Shown here in pieces: positions 44,037 through 55,736 of a DNA stretch of 64,000 nt. The position numbers and the translations under genes were made by a program. Numbering within the stretch: the first letter of the stretch is position 1; every line of letters begins with the position of its first letter. Source of the stretch: Actinomortierella ambigua (Eukaryota > Mortierellomycota > Mortierellomycetes > Mortierellales > Mortierellaceae); contig JAAAJB010000017.1 of assembly GCA_016098155.1 (NCBI GenBank), forward strand, positions 22,067-86,066, read 5' to 3'. Under the pieces are notes generated by a model. It was not told the origin of the DNA, made no database searches, and saw only the letters and a list, made by a program, of their open reading frames with translations.

Positions 44037-46692
44037 ATGGACATTGCACGTTCGCCTAACCAGGCCCAGTCCTACATCCTCTACCCGGACCAACCTATGC
44101 GCCCGCCCCGAGACGATCGCGACCGGGACCAGCACCAGCAAAGGTCTCAGCACCAGCACCAGAGATCTGCAAACCAACTTTCGTCGTCGCCTTCAGGCGT
44201 TCCATCTCCGCTCCGCAAGAACTCTGGGCATGACAACGGCAACTATTACCCGCGCCGCCAAAATTCGGGCCACGATGACTACGGCGGCAATCACCATAGT
44301 CAGCAGCACGGAGGCGGTGGTGGTGCACCTGCACCTTCGGCACCACGTCGCCAGGGCTCTGGCTATGACGAGGATCGTCACCACAACCACCACAACAACA
44401 ACTATCACCAACAGTCTCGCCAGCCCGCTCCAACACCTCGTCGCCAAAATTCCGGCCAGGACGACTACAGTGGCTACCAACAGCAGCATCAACAACAACG
44501 GGCAGGTCCCGGTGGGGCGCCTTTGCCGCTCAAGGCTTCTGGGTCGTCCTCATCCAGCAAAGGGCATAATCTGCAGCCAACAACATCCTCGGGGTCAAAT
44601 GCTTCGGGACGACAACATCATCGCCCAAGTTCGCCTTCCCATGCTGGAGGAGAACAATCGTTTGGACGGAGTGGCAGCAGCGGAGGAGGAGGAGGAGGAA
44701 GTGGAGCAGTAGCAGGAGGAAGTAGTTTGTCCTATCTTCAACCATCCAACAAGGAAACGCCGACGATGGGTCAGCCGACACCGCGTCAGCCAAAGTCCAG
44801 GCAGGCCGTCGCGCCCGAGCCGACCACGACACCGCCAGCGCCAGCTTCGGTCGGCCATGTGTCGTTCTCGACGGTGGGAGTTTCAGCAGCAGCATCGACC
44901 GCGACGCTGACACCTGTAGGGGAGGATTATGACCAGGATCATGAGAGGCAGGCCCTTCAGTTCCAGCAACGGTTGCAGCAGCGGCCACCCTCCAAAAAGG
45001 GCGACAATGGGGACGACGATGAGGACAGTGGTGCTGACAGCGACTCGAGCTCAATGTTGTCGTATCGACGATCCATCTCCCGCGTGTCCATGTCGTTCCG
45101 TCGTGGGAATAATGTGCCCAACATTAGTCTTTTCGCGCCCGGGCAGCGACCTACATATGGTGGGACGAGCGGTGGTAATGGTGGTAGTGGTAGTGGCAGT
45201 GGCCTGAGCAGTTCTGGTAACCAAAGGCCAATGTACAACAACCATGGCAGCGGAGCTGCAGCAGCTGCAGCCCAGTCGAATTCACAGCGAATGATTCAGG
45301 AGCAGCGTGAGGAGCGGTTGCGTCAACAGCAACACTCGCAACCTTCGGGGTATAGCTCTGGAAAGTCGTCTTCTGGCCAACAACAACAACAACAATATGG
45401 ATCTGTATCGTCGCTGGCGTCGATCGACCAAGGCGGTAATGCTTCTTCGTCCTCGAATGGCCATGGCTACAAGACGCAGCAGCACTATCAACAGGGGGGC
45501 ATGATGGAAATTCGGATTCCAGAGCGTAATTCGTCTGCGGATGCATATTCTCCCAAGACTGGTAACAACAATGCATCGTTTCACCGTCAAGGAGCGTCTC
45601 CAACCTCCCCACACCCTCACCATCCAAATCAGCAACAATTACCCTCGGCTCGTCCGAGCCATGAGAGCACCCATACGGATCGGTCTGGACGCTCACAACA
45701 TCATGCAGGGGGAGGTGGTGGTAGCGGCGCTGGCGCAAGACTCAACCATCTCAACCCAGGCGATGCGCGTAATGTGAACCGAGCACGGTCACCTGGTCCG
45801 CCAGGACGGAATAGTCCAGGACCAGGAGTGGGAGCAGGAGGAGGATACCAACAAAACTACCAAGTGGGATCGGGAGGAGCTGGCTCCTCGCGCCCAGGAG
45901 GACCCGGAGCAGACGCAGCAAAGGTGAACCCGCATCCGGCCCATCATCTAGCACAGGGCGGGTACGTGCGACCGGAGGAGGCGTTTGGGCCGTCGAACCC
46001 GACGCCGGAGAAGGCGGAGGATTTTGTGCGACAGGGCATCGAGTTGCACGAGGTGGGCGAGATTGCCAAGGCGACGCATTTCTTCAAGCAGGCGGCGGAG
46101 CTTGGGGACCCGGTTGGCATGTTGATGTATGGACTGTCGGTGCGACACGGATGGGGTTGTCAGGCCAACCGGCCGTTGGCGTTCCAGTACCTGCAAAAGT
46201 CGGCAGAGCATGCCGTGGGAGATCTGAAGAGCCGCGACTCGTTTGCGTCGACGGCGGCCAAGGGTGAGCTGGTGTTGGCGATTTATGAGCTCGGCATTTG
46301 CTTCCGGCACGGGTGGGGCGCGGAGAAGAACAAGAAGACGGCGGCATATTACTTTGAGATTGCTGCTAATCTGGTAACGTACCTCGATGTTCTTTTTTTT
46401 TGGCGATGTTTCTTGTTCAGGGGTGCATGCATCAAAAGACTAACATCATTTGTTGTTGTTGTTTTTTTTCGATCTGTTGTTTGTTGTTATTGTTTAGGGC
46501 GACCCCGATGCACAGAATGATCTTGCATGGTGCTACTACCACGGAGTGGGTGTTAAGAAGGACATGTTTAAGTCGGCCAAGTACTACCGCCTCGCGGCCG
46601 CACAAGGCCTCAACACTGTTGGCAACTCTTGGATCTGGAAGGACAAGTATGGCGGAGCACCGATAAGTCCTGTTGCCGAGAAACCGCAATAG
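44037..46692 (+). CDS. Nif1/Dsf2-like Sel1-repeat protein with long disordered N-terminus (843 aa)
   Basis: Exons 44037-46373 and 46498-46692, phase 0. Residues 1-640 are disordered Q/H/S/G-rich sequence with repeated RRQNSGxDDY-like motifs (RKNSGHDNG, RRQNSGHDDYGG, RRQGSGYDED, RRQNSGQDDYSG). From ~650 there are Sel1 units: ELHEVGEIAKATHFFKQAAE, GMLMYGLSVRHGWGC, YELGICFRHGWGAEKNKKTA, then after the intron GDPDAQNDLAWCYYHGVGVK and the ending YYRLAAAQGLNTVGNSWIWK. The GNSWI(Y/W)K ending after the last Sel1 unit is characteristic of the fission-yeast Nif1 / budding-yeast Dsf2 group, linked to Nim1/Hsl1-type kinases and mitotic entry or budding. The role here is inferred from that group. The RRxNS motifs look like basophilic-kinase sites. 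Confidence 0.8.
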
Positions 46693-48492
46693 GAAAAAAA
46701 GGGCAAACTCTGCGTTCTTTTGTGAGAGATATACCCCCCCCCACCACGCACACACACACAACCAAACCACCACTACCGACTCACCAACTTACCAACCATC
46801 ATCATTACCCATTCAACACCACTCACTTGCCTTGCCCAAGTGAGTTCTTCTGCATGTCGTTTTGTTGTCGATTTTCTCTCCTGTCTCTCTCACTCTCTAT
46901 CTTACACCCACACTTTCTTTTCCTCGACTGTTTGTTTCGTATTTCATGCGATTCCTACGTTTCCTGCAGTGTTTGCCCGCTGTCTATTGTTTCTCTCTTT
47001 TGTCGTTGTTCTTTTTTTTTCTTTCTTTCATTTGCTTTTCTCTCTTGTTAATGCTATTGCATTTCCTTTACTCGTGGCATCTTACCATAATCACTTCTCC
47101 TTCATTGCTCATTGCCTCCACTCTTTATTTTTTTTTTCTCTCTCAAGTTTCGATCACATCCATTAAAGACCTCATCCGCACACCCCACTGAGCAAAATTC
47201 TACAAGCATCTAAATTCGGAGCTTTATGTGGAAATGAGAACAAAAAATGTACCTATGAAATATGTTTGAGAACACCGCACTTGGAATGTCATTATCAGGG
47301 GATCTTTGATTTCTACAATAGCGCAATCAGCTAGAGCAGGACCCAGGCTCACAGTCGGATACCCTATTTACCCTCTTAAATAAGTATCCAAGTTTCTACG
47401 TCAAGGAGAAAAGAACACATTGGTTTTTGTTATATAGTACTTGCCAGATGTAGCTCTCCCCTTCCTTCGACATCTCACCGACGCAGAGCGCAGCAGCGAG
47501 TTGTCCTCAAGCTTGTATAGTCAGTCTAGTCTGACTTTTGCGACTTTGAAGACCGCCTCTAGTTCAATGAAAGAGCTAACGGTCTTGAGAGGGAAACGAA
47601 CAACCATGGCAGTCTGAAAGAAAATGGACTTGTTGCTCAGATTGAGTGCATTTAGCATTAAATAAAAATTGAGAGCTGCTTGCAGTTGGTGTCGTTATCG
47701 ATAACGACATGGTGGACCTTCCAATTCGGATTGCAAAAGAAAAAAAAAAAAAGCCCGGGAAGCTCTCTCCCAAACTTTATGGATGGTAGTACCGAGCTGT
47801 CGATCAATGTGTTTTGTGACCAGCGAGAAATGTGTAGTTGTTCGCGACCTGGGCTGTCGCCTTGCATGCATGATACATAGCCTCTTCTTTAATCTTGTGT
47901 CGTTCGTTGTTGGCTCCAACCCTCTCTCATGGTCTAGCCCCCCTAAAAATGATCGCCAGCATCCAAATGGCAACCACTTTGCATCTATCCCGCCACCAGC
48001 AAAGGAAACATTCGGGCAACGAAAAAAAGAAATCGTGAGAACAGTTGGAAAATACCTCTTGTGAGGGCAGGGAGAAAGACAGGGTATATCTCAGGCCAGA
48101 GTATCTCATTTGGGAACAACCAGTTTTCCAAATGAGCTGCTAAAAGGGCGCTATGAGTTGGAGGAGGGGGCGGTGCTTTCGATCTGCTCACGAAATAGTC
48201 GCGTCATGCCGCAAAAGGACCTTCCCCTCCTCGCTCGATAATCATGCGGTATGGGCTTGACTTTTATGTTTTTGTTGTCAAGCAAGTTCCATCCTCTCTT
48301 CTTCCAACTCTTCCTCGATCCATATTTTTGTTTCCTCGTGCTCTACTCCCTTCTTTCTTTCTTTTTGTTCCCTCTTCACTCCATTACAACGGATGCTTGA
48401 CGAGCGAGTCAATCATGATTTGGTTCGAACTGAAGGGGGTCGTCCTTTAGATTTTGTTTTCTTATAAAAAATACATGTAAAAATAGCACTCT
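46693..48492. other. convergent intergenic region (1.8 kb)
   Basis: The 3' flanks of the Nif1/Dsf2-like gene and Pet127 gene meet here. Pyrimidine-rich sequence runs to ~47150, then mixed sequence. No gene, tRNA or inverted repeat that I can support. Confidence 0.45.
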
Positions 48493-51400
48493 CTAGCTGG
48501 ACACGTTACTTGTGGGGTGGCTGTCGTCACTAGAGGAGGAGGATGATGACGCTGGATCCTTCAAGGTATCTTTGGCCTCGCGACGAAAGGGTGCTCTATC
48601 ACCAGAATCAGTAGCCACAGCGCGTCTATGCCTCGACCGGTACGAGTCCGGTCTCTTGAACGAGCTGCCCTCTGCCATTGTTGATCTCCTGCTCGCAAAA
48701 GCAGCAGCGCCACCTTCACGAGGCGATCCATCGACCAAGTTGGAAAGCTTGAGCAAGGGCCTTCCGGTCTGCATACGCCGATAGCGGAAGATCCGGGAGA
48801 AGCCCAGCTTGGACAGGTCGTCGTCCGAGAACCGGCGCTCGGCAAAGTACAGGTTGGACAGGACGACGACAGCGGCAGCCTCTTCCTCTGTCAAGGTCGG
48901 GTCCTGCTTCTTGACATCTTGCCGCAGTCGCGGGTGCGCATCCATCCCGTTCAGGATCCGTACCAGGTTCTCCAACGACACTTTGCCCGACGCGATATCG
49001 ACCGCCGAGATGGGGTGTACTGGACTTGCAACGTCCTTCACCTCCTTGTCCTCCTTGTCCTTGTCCTGGGTGCCCTGGATGCTCTGATCTCCCACTTCGT
49101 CTTGGTCTTGTTGACCAGCCGTGATATAAGGGACGCGTTGGTGGAAATACTCGAGGACCAAGCGCGCGCGGCCGAGAATAGCCCTGTCCATCACTCGGGC
49201 ATGGACCTCTTCGTCAGTGCCGTCGGTGGGTTCGTCCAGGGCGCGGAGGATGGTTTCCATGCTGGTGCGGGTGAGCTGTTCGCGCTCGGGGTTATATGGC
49301 ACCATGCGGAGGCGAGTCTTGATATCGTCAATGTAGCCAAAGGCACTGGAGAGCGGCCGGTGTTGGCGATGCAGCGCCGAGAGGGCCGTGAGCTCTTGGA
49401 GCGAGAGCCTCTCGGTCTTGCCCTTCATCAGGAGCTCATATTCGGGTTTGGTCAGTGTCACGTCATGGCCGCGAACTTTCATCGTCACGAGGCTGTTGCT
49501 CGTCTCTTGAACGGCGTAGTTCTTGGCGTCCTCGTGGTCACTGTCGCTGCTGCTGCTGCTGCTATTGTTGTTGTTGTTGTTGTTGTTGCGGGGATCGTCG
49601 CTGCAGAGTTGGGATAGCTTGGCGGACATCTTGCTGCGTAGTGTGTCAAGAGAAGGTGTTCGGGGTGCGACGGGGTTCTCGGTATTATGACCATTGCTAG
49701 GTGGTGTGTTGCTGCTGCCGTCATTGGGTTGTCCGCCGGCGGCGGCCAGTGTGGCTCGAGACTTTGCGAGATCTTCAATCTTGACATATCCCTTGGGCTC
49801 CCAAACAACGACATCCTTGTCTCCCTGGAGTCGATCGGCTTCTTCCTCGCGTTGTCGACCCTGTGCACTCATCTTGTGGATGGTGGCCAAGAGGCCGTTG
49901 GAGGCTGGTGACGATCGTGGCTTGACAGCCTCGGAATCGCTCGCGGCAGCCGCAACAGCGGCCTCCTCCTCGCGCTCGTGGGCGCGACAGATATCGGCCT
50001 GCATGAGACGCATGCGGTGGAACTCTTGGAACATCTCAGGCCGCTTGAGCTGCGCAATCTTAAAGTTGAGGATCCAGTCGTCCTGTCCGTGATCGCCCAG
50101 ATCAAAGGGGCCGATGGTATCGATGCCATTGATGGTCGAGAAACAGACAATCTGCCATAACGCCAGCTCGGCGCCTGGTTGAAGCTCCGGAGCACCATGG
50201 GCATCAAAGGTGACGGGGTGGTCGCGACCGAGCGGTAGGGTTTCGACCCAGACGTTCATCCGCTGCGAGAGATCATGGGTGTCGACAGTAATGCGGAGGT
50301 CCTGTTCTGGAAATTTGGCGGTGATCTCGTCCAGAGTGCGATTGAGCAGGCGAAGCTGATTCCGGAAACATTCGTTACCCATGACAGTCGATCCAAAGAG
50401 GCGCGAGTCCATTTCCTCGAGCGAGATGTACTGAAAGCCAAAGATACGGGCAGTGTTGTGAAAGGCGACAAAGATGCCGTCCATTTGACCAATGCGGACC
50501 TGGAGACTGTACTTGAGGAAGGCGGACCGCATCATGTCATAGTACTCACGCTCAAAACTCTCGAGGAACCCGTGCGATTTGCGCAGCTGGTATCCACTGT
50601 GTTGTTCATAGTTTTGCACGTCTAACCGGATTGCGACGGCAGCCCGCGTCTTGAGATCAAAGGTCCGTCCTGGTAGGCGCTCGTCCTCGCAGTCCAGTTG
50701 GGAACGCAGCAAAAAGTTGTCCACGGTGATGTAGTTGAATGCCTCGGGCATGTTGCGCTCCTTTGGTGTGATTTGCCACGAGTTTTCCTTGGTGTAGCGC
50801 GAAAATTCATTCGGAGTCGAAGTCAACATCTTTTCCATCGATTTTCCCTACAAAGATTATTAGACGACCAATAGGCCAAACAATGCTTTTTGTAAGTAAC
50901 ATAAAGAAAGGCTACAAAAATAAAACATAGGCACGGGAGGGTCATCCATTGGTTCCACATCATGATAGCGAGTAGACCTACAAGTTCCATCAAAACGGTT
51001 GTGCTGTCAAAAGTTTTGTCCGCGTCGATGGCGTACTGACCGTTGCCTTTATGCGCAAGTATACTGGTGACTGGTGCTCGTGATAACCTAGTGAATCCTC
51101 TTGGCTACCATTGATCAAGAGGCGAATGTGCATTAGCTAAGGTCGACACCCTATAGCAAAACGGCGGATCTTTCAAAGTTGCTTGATAGAAATTCAATGT
51201 ACAAACCTGGTATGCAAATACTCCTGAAAGGTTGGACATCTTCATGGGCTTCCATGCGGCAATTAAGAAATAGAACTGTGAAAGAATCGATGTCATGGAC
51301 GAAGTCGAGCCCATGTACTTGGCCTTGTGGAGGCGAGTCATTTCATCCAGGCTTGGGTCTTGAGAAGGGCGCATGTACGCTGGCAGGGCGGTGTAGTCGA

Positions 51401-52376
51401 AATCTTGAGGCTGGCAGATCGATCTGAGATACGGCGTGAAGTTGTAGACAGCAGACCGAGGATCCTGCAACCAGTGTACTCCTGGGCTATTGTCGAAAGA
51501 GGGAGATATGAACAAGAGACAAGGGTGTCAGTCCATGTTGACACTCCGCTTGAAAGATGGCCTGGAAAACACAAGAGTCCTATGTCGTGCCCATACTTGA
51601 AGAGAACACGATCCAGTCCGTGCTCCAGTTGAGCAATCTTTGGGCGATCTTTGGGTGTGACATCTATGCAGAGAAACGAAATGTAAAGGGTTTTGAGTTT
51701 GAGTACTCCGGACTGGTTGCTTTGGGCCAAACTTTTTTTTTTTTTCCTTGTCCCCCCTAAAAAGGAAGAATGACATGACTGGCATACTCTTGATATCGAC
51801 CTCCTTGGCCATGATGGTCTCCCAGCGAGCGGACCCAACCAAATGTTTTCCGTCAATGTCGGGGATGACCTTTGGCGTCTCCTCGGAGCCAGATCCACCC
51901 CGGTCTCTCCAACGTGATTTGCTCGCTTGAATGGCATCGTCAAACTTGTTTGTAAACGGGTCTGTTCCGTCCGGGAATACCTTGTCACTCGCAGCGGCGC
52001 CAGCCTTCCGAAATCCCCCTCCGCCAACGCGCCTGACACGGCGACCCTCGATGGCAGAGACCATCTGATGACCAGAGACAGTTTGTGCGCTCTTCCGGCC
52101 TCTGCTGCCGCCTGTTACCGCCATTGGCCGAGCACGAGCCTTCTTTGTGAGGAGGGTGGCCGAGACGGACAAGGAGCGACAACCTGCGCTGTGCACCAGG
52201 GTTGTGCTCCATGGCGAAGGGGACATGCCTGGTCGTGGCGAGCTCATTGCCCGGAACGCCATGGTTATGGCGCTCATGTTTGAAAGAATTGGCGGGTTGA
52301 TGCGAGCAAAGGTGGTAGTAAGAGCAGGGGTAAAAAGGGCTAAAAATCCCCGCCAAAGGAAGGTGTGGTCCGCCAT
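48493..52376 (-). CDS. Pet127-like mitochondrial RNA-processing protein (1137 aa)
   Basis: Exons (minus): 51788-52376, 51597-51663, 51207-51486, 50982-51104 and 48493-50847. They join to give HGLDRVLFNPGVHWLQDPRS, VYNFTPYLRSI, KYMGSTSSMTSILSQFYFL, NGQYAIDADKTFD, MELGKSMEKMLT, RAAVAIRLDVQNY, SFEREYYDMMRSAFLKYSLQ and VRIGQMDGIFVAFHNTARIF, the hallmarks of the Pet127 family. The N-terminus is basic and hydroxylated without acidic residues over long stretches, consistent with a mitochondrial import signal. In yeast Pet127 is membrane-associated and needed for 5' processing and stability of mitochondrial RNAs; the conserved core is nuclease-like. The C-terminal third is low complexity (poly-Asn/Ser near 49555-49590) and longer than usual. 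The exon 1 end is the least certain splice. Divergent from RPA49, 117 bp apart. Confidence 0.88.
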
Positions 52377-52493
52377 TGTTTACAAGCAGCCCCCCGAATC
52401 AACAGTCACGAAGCCATATTTTTTTTGCTTGTAGACCCAAACAATACCCAAGGCATTGCAACTACTCCCCCACACTCCTTCATTCTCTCAACC
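52377..52493. promoter_or_regulatory. 117-bp bidirectional promoter region
   Basis: The start codons of the Pet127-like gene (-) and RPA49 (+) are separated by only 117 bp, one of the tightest divergent spacings in the window. The RPA49 side ends in a pyrimidine-rich leader. No TATA box seen. Confidence 0.55.
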
Positions 52494-54507
52494 ATGTCCA
52501 AGCGCAAGCAACACGATTCAGAGTCGAGTGGCCCAAAGCTGGCCCTGGAGTACGCCAAGGCCGATGTCGACGCTGGCGTGGAAGGCCCTTTCCTGGGTAT
52601 GCGCAGCGAGACTTGAATATTCCATAGTGTTGTTCTCTGATGGATAGGAGGACTAACGCCCTCCTCTCTCGCAACCCTCCACGAACAAAATAGCTGTCTT
52701 CCCAGGAGTCACTCCTCCACAGTCTACCACATTCAACGTTTACAAGACGGCCTCTGACGATGGCAAGGCAAAGCGCAAGAAGCGTATCCTCGAGGCGGAC
52801 ACTGGCAAGGTCGAGTTTGTCGGCCAAAATTTTGGTGAGAATGCTCGACAGGGTTACTGCAGGTACCGAACCCCGCACAGCGTGTTTTTTTATTACTTCG
52901 TTCATTATGTTAAGAGTCTGACCAATATGAGAGCGGAAGATTGGCTTGTCTCTAACAACACCCACTGAAAATGTCTCTGTTCTAGATACGTTGTCGCCAT
53001 TCGCAACAAGAAGACAAACAAGTTGGTGTTCAAGGACGCGCCTGTCATTGCCATCAACCGCACTGTTAAGGCATTGAAGACGCTGAAGCCCTCCACTGTT
53101 GGACAAGAGGTAATTCGCCGAATATCCGGCTCAGAAGACAAAGAGAGCTCGCCTGTTTGTCGTCGAGAAGAAAAAAAAATGATGTATCACCTAGTTTTAA
53201 CAGCTGACCACTCTTCCTCATTTCACTTGAACGCATCATCTAGTTCATGCTCGCGAAGAACGCTCTGGGAGAGGCTTTCGGTACTAAGAAGATTAAGCAA
53301 CAGATCAAGTCGGTGGAGCGCAACGCTGTCAACGTCAACACTCTCGAGACAGTGGCCGACATTTTGCGTGACACAATTGCAGAGAAGACGAGCGCATTGC
53401 CATCGAAAGGTAAACGAAGAGGACATGCTGAAACTGGTGACGAACGTGAAGAGCAATGGGACAGAACGGCCATACCAACAAACTCATATTTCTCTCTTTA
53501 TTTTTGCACAATGACACCATACAACAACAGAGGAAATCAAGGCGAAGGCTGATGAAGATAGACCCATTCCACCTTACGATATCAATGCCACCAAGGTCGA
53601 GGACATTTACAAGCTGGATACCCTTATCTCCCCTGCCGAATACCAAATCATCCCCTTCAAGCCACTGCTGGAGAAGGGCGTTCAGCTGTCGACAATCCTG
53701 CCCTTTAAGACTTCGAGCTACGTCAACGATGGTCTGAAGGCGGCGCTGTCGACAAGCAAGAAGGACCGTCACCGAATCCGTCTGCTTCTGTACTTGTCGT
53801 TCTTGATGGCGTTCCGCACCATTCCGGATAAGAAGCTGAATAACACTGAGACCGTTAATGCCATCATGGGCAATTGCCCAAGTCTGATCCTCGAGAACTT
53901 CTTCCAGCGGTTTACAGAGACCCCAGAGTCGGCCACAGGCGACGATCGTCAAAAGTATGTATCTGGCTGTGCTTTGATAGCGAAACAGAGGATCGTGGTT
54001 CTCCCTTTCCTCCTCTTTTTATTATTATTATTATTATTATTCACACTTTTCCCCTCTGCATTTTTCTTTTTGTTGATATAGGCACACTTTCACACCAAAG
54101 TCCAAGGACAAGTTGCTCTGCTGGATGCTGGCCGTCAGCTTACATTTGGAGAACTTCAACATGGACGCAGCGACTCTGACACACGACCTGTCGCTGAAGC
54201 AGACCCGTGTTAACGAGCTGTTCCGCTCTCTTGGATGCAAGGTCAGCGAGCTGACCCCGACACAGCGATCCCAGATGGGTCTCGAAGCGTCGGATGCCCA
54301 GGGCATGAAGCGTGCTGTTCTCACCGTGCCCCTGACATTCCCCCTGCCCAAACGGTAAGCGACCTTGTCCTTTTAATGTTTATCCGAAGAGCGACGGATA
54401 CTAGGATGGCAAAATGGCGTTTGTGTTGAATTGTATCCTAACTACCGTCTTTTTTTTTCTTTGTGTTGATTGTTTGCATTGACAGTGGACCCAAGAAGGC
54501 CAAGTAA
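52494..54507 (+). CDS. RPA49: RNA polymerase I subunit RPA49 (426 aa)
   Basis: Exons 52494-52596, 52694-52862, 52986-53109, 53244-53409, 53531-53954, 54082-54354 and 54486-54507, with consistent phases. The product starts MSKRKQHDSESSGPKLALEY. The N-terminal dimerization domain (VFPGVTPPQSTTFNVYK, YVVAIRNKKTNKLVFKDAPV) is followed by an FGTKKIKQQIKSVERN linker. A tandem winged-helix domain comes next (IPPYDINATKVEDIYKLDTL, TILPFKTSSYVNDGLK, FRTIPDKKLNN, LLCWMLAVSLHLENF, LGCKVSELT) and the protein ends RGPKKAK, a nuclear-type basic tail. RPA49 pairs with RPA34/A34.5 as the TFIIF/TFIIE-like module of Pol I and promotes rRNA initiation and elongation. Length is normal for the family. Confidence 0.93.
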
Positions 54508-55010
54508 AGAGGAGAGAGAGAGTCTCTTTTTCATTACATACAAACTCTCAGCGTGCCGCAGCACGACCATCATCCCACTCATCAATTTTGCATGGCACAA
54601 TCTCTTGTTTTTTTCGACTGTATTAAATGTGTTTTTTCATGGGTTCGAGTGTTACTCTAGTTGCGGAGTGTCATCGATTCTATACACTGTGGGTATCAGG
54701 TGAAAAGAGTTTTATTGGCTGTTGCAAAGGTCCTGTGGGCCGACCACACCAGATGCACATTCTTTCCATAGGGTATATCTTAGCCTGCGATGTCTTTCGC
54801 CGCTGTGTAAAGTCGCTGTGCTGCTCGCAATAGCCCCTGCTGCGTTTTCTGCATGTAAGGGATCGTTCCAGGAGGATCCAGTACTTGGAGAACAGGTGAA
54901 AGGAAGAAGCAGCGTACACGCTCCACGAGTTGCGAAAAAGTCATTCCAATAGGCGTGGACTGCGATTAAGTCGTGATGGGAATTTTATAAATATAAAACA
55001 AGGACATCTC

Positions 55011-55041
<31 letters not shown>

Positions 55042-55736
55042 GTTGTTCTTCCTCACCTTTTGTCCTTAAAAACCCCCATTTCTCATTTAGATGGGAGTGA
55101 GGAGTTTGGAGATATAGAGAACTAACAAAGGGAATGCGCAGAGCGAGCGAGCGAGCGAGGGGTAGATTGCAATGGGGACTAGAAAGTCTCCTCTCTCCGA
55201 AAGCGCACAATGAGAATCTCTGTTGGATTCCGGCCTCGGCCATCTATTGTTTTCTCTCTCTCTGCTGGCATGCACGGCCCAGTCTCCTTTTTCTCTGGAC
55301 ATCTTGGTCCTCTCCAACAACATACAGACATACATACACGCATATTGCATCAGATACTCACGAGAGTTGGGAGAGTAGATAGACTAAAAAACTTGCATCT
55401 GAAATCACGCATGTGCGCGACATCTACTACCTAACCCGCCTGTAAAGCTATGCTCCGTGCCTCTCTACTCTATTGAATTGAGGATTATCATTGCCACAAA
55501 GAAACTCTTGTCTGTCTTTTCTCTCTTTCTCTTCTTCTTCTTCTTCTTCCCCTTCTTCTTCTTTCTTCTCTTCGCGCTTTCGTCAATCCCCCCTTCCTCG
55601 TCTTCCACCACTACCACCACTACCACCACTACCTCAGATCATTGATTTCCCATTCTCAAAATCCCCTTCCCCCTTTCCCCCCTTCCCTTTCACGACTCGC
55701 ATACAGTCAGCCTCCCTCCCTCCTTCATTGAAAACC
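54508..55736. other. intergenic region; microsatellites only
   Basis: Contains a (CT)n/(TCTC) run at about 55005-55041, a (GAGC)n run at about 55140-55160 and the long pyrimidine-rich leader of the next gene (55500-55720). An open frame from 55491 reads this leader and joins the next gene, but I start that gene at its signal peptide. No other gene seen. Confidence 0.45.
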
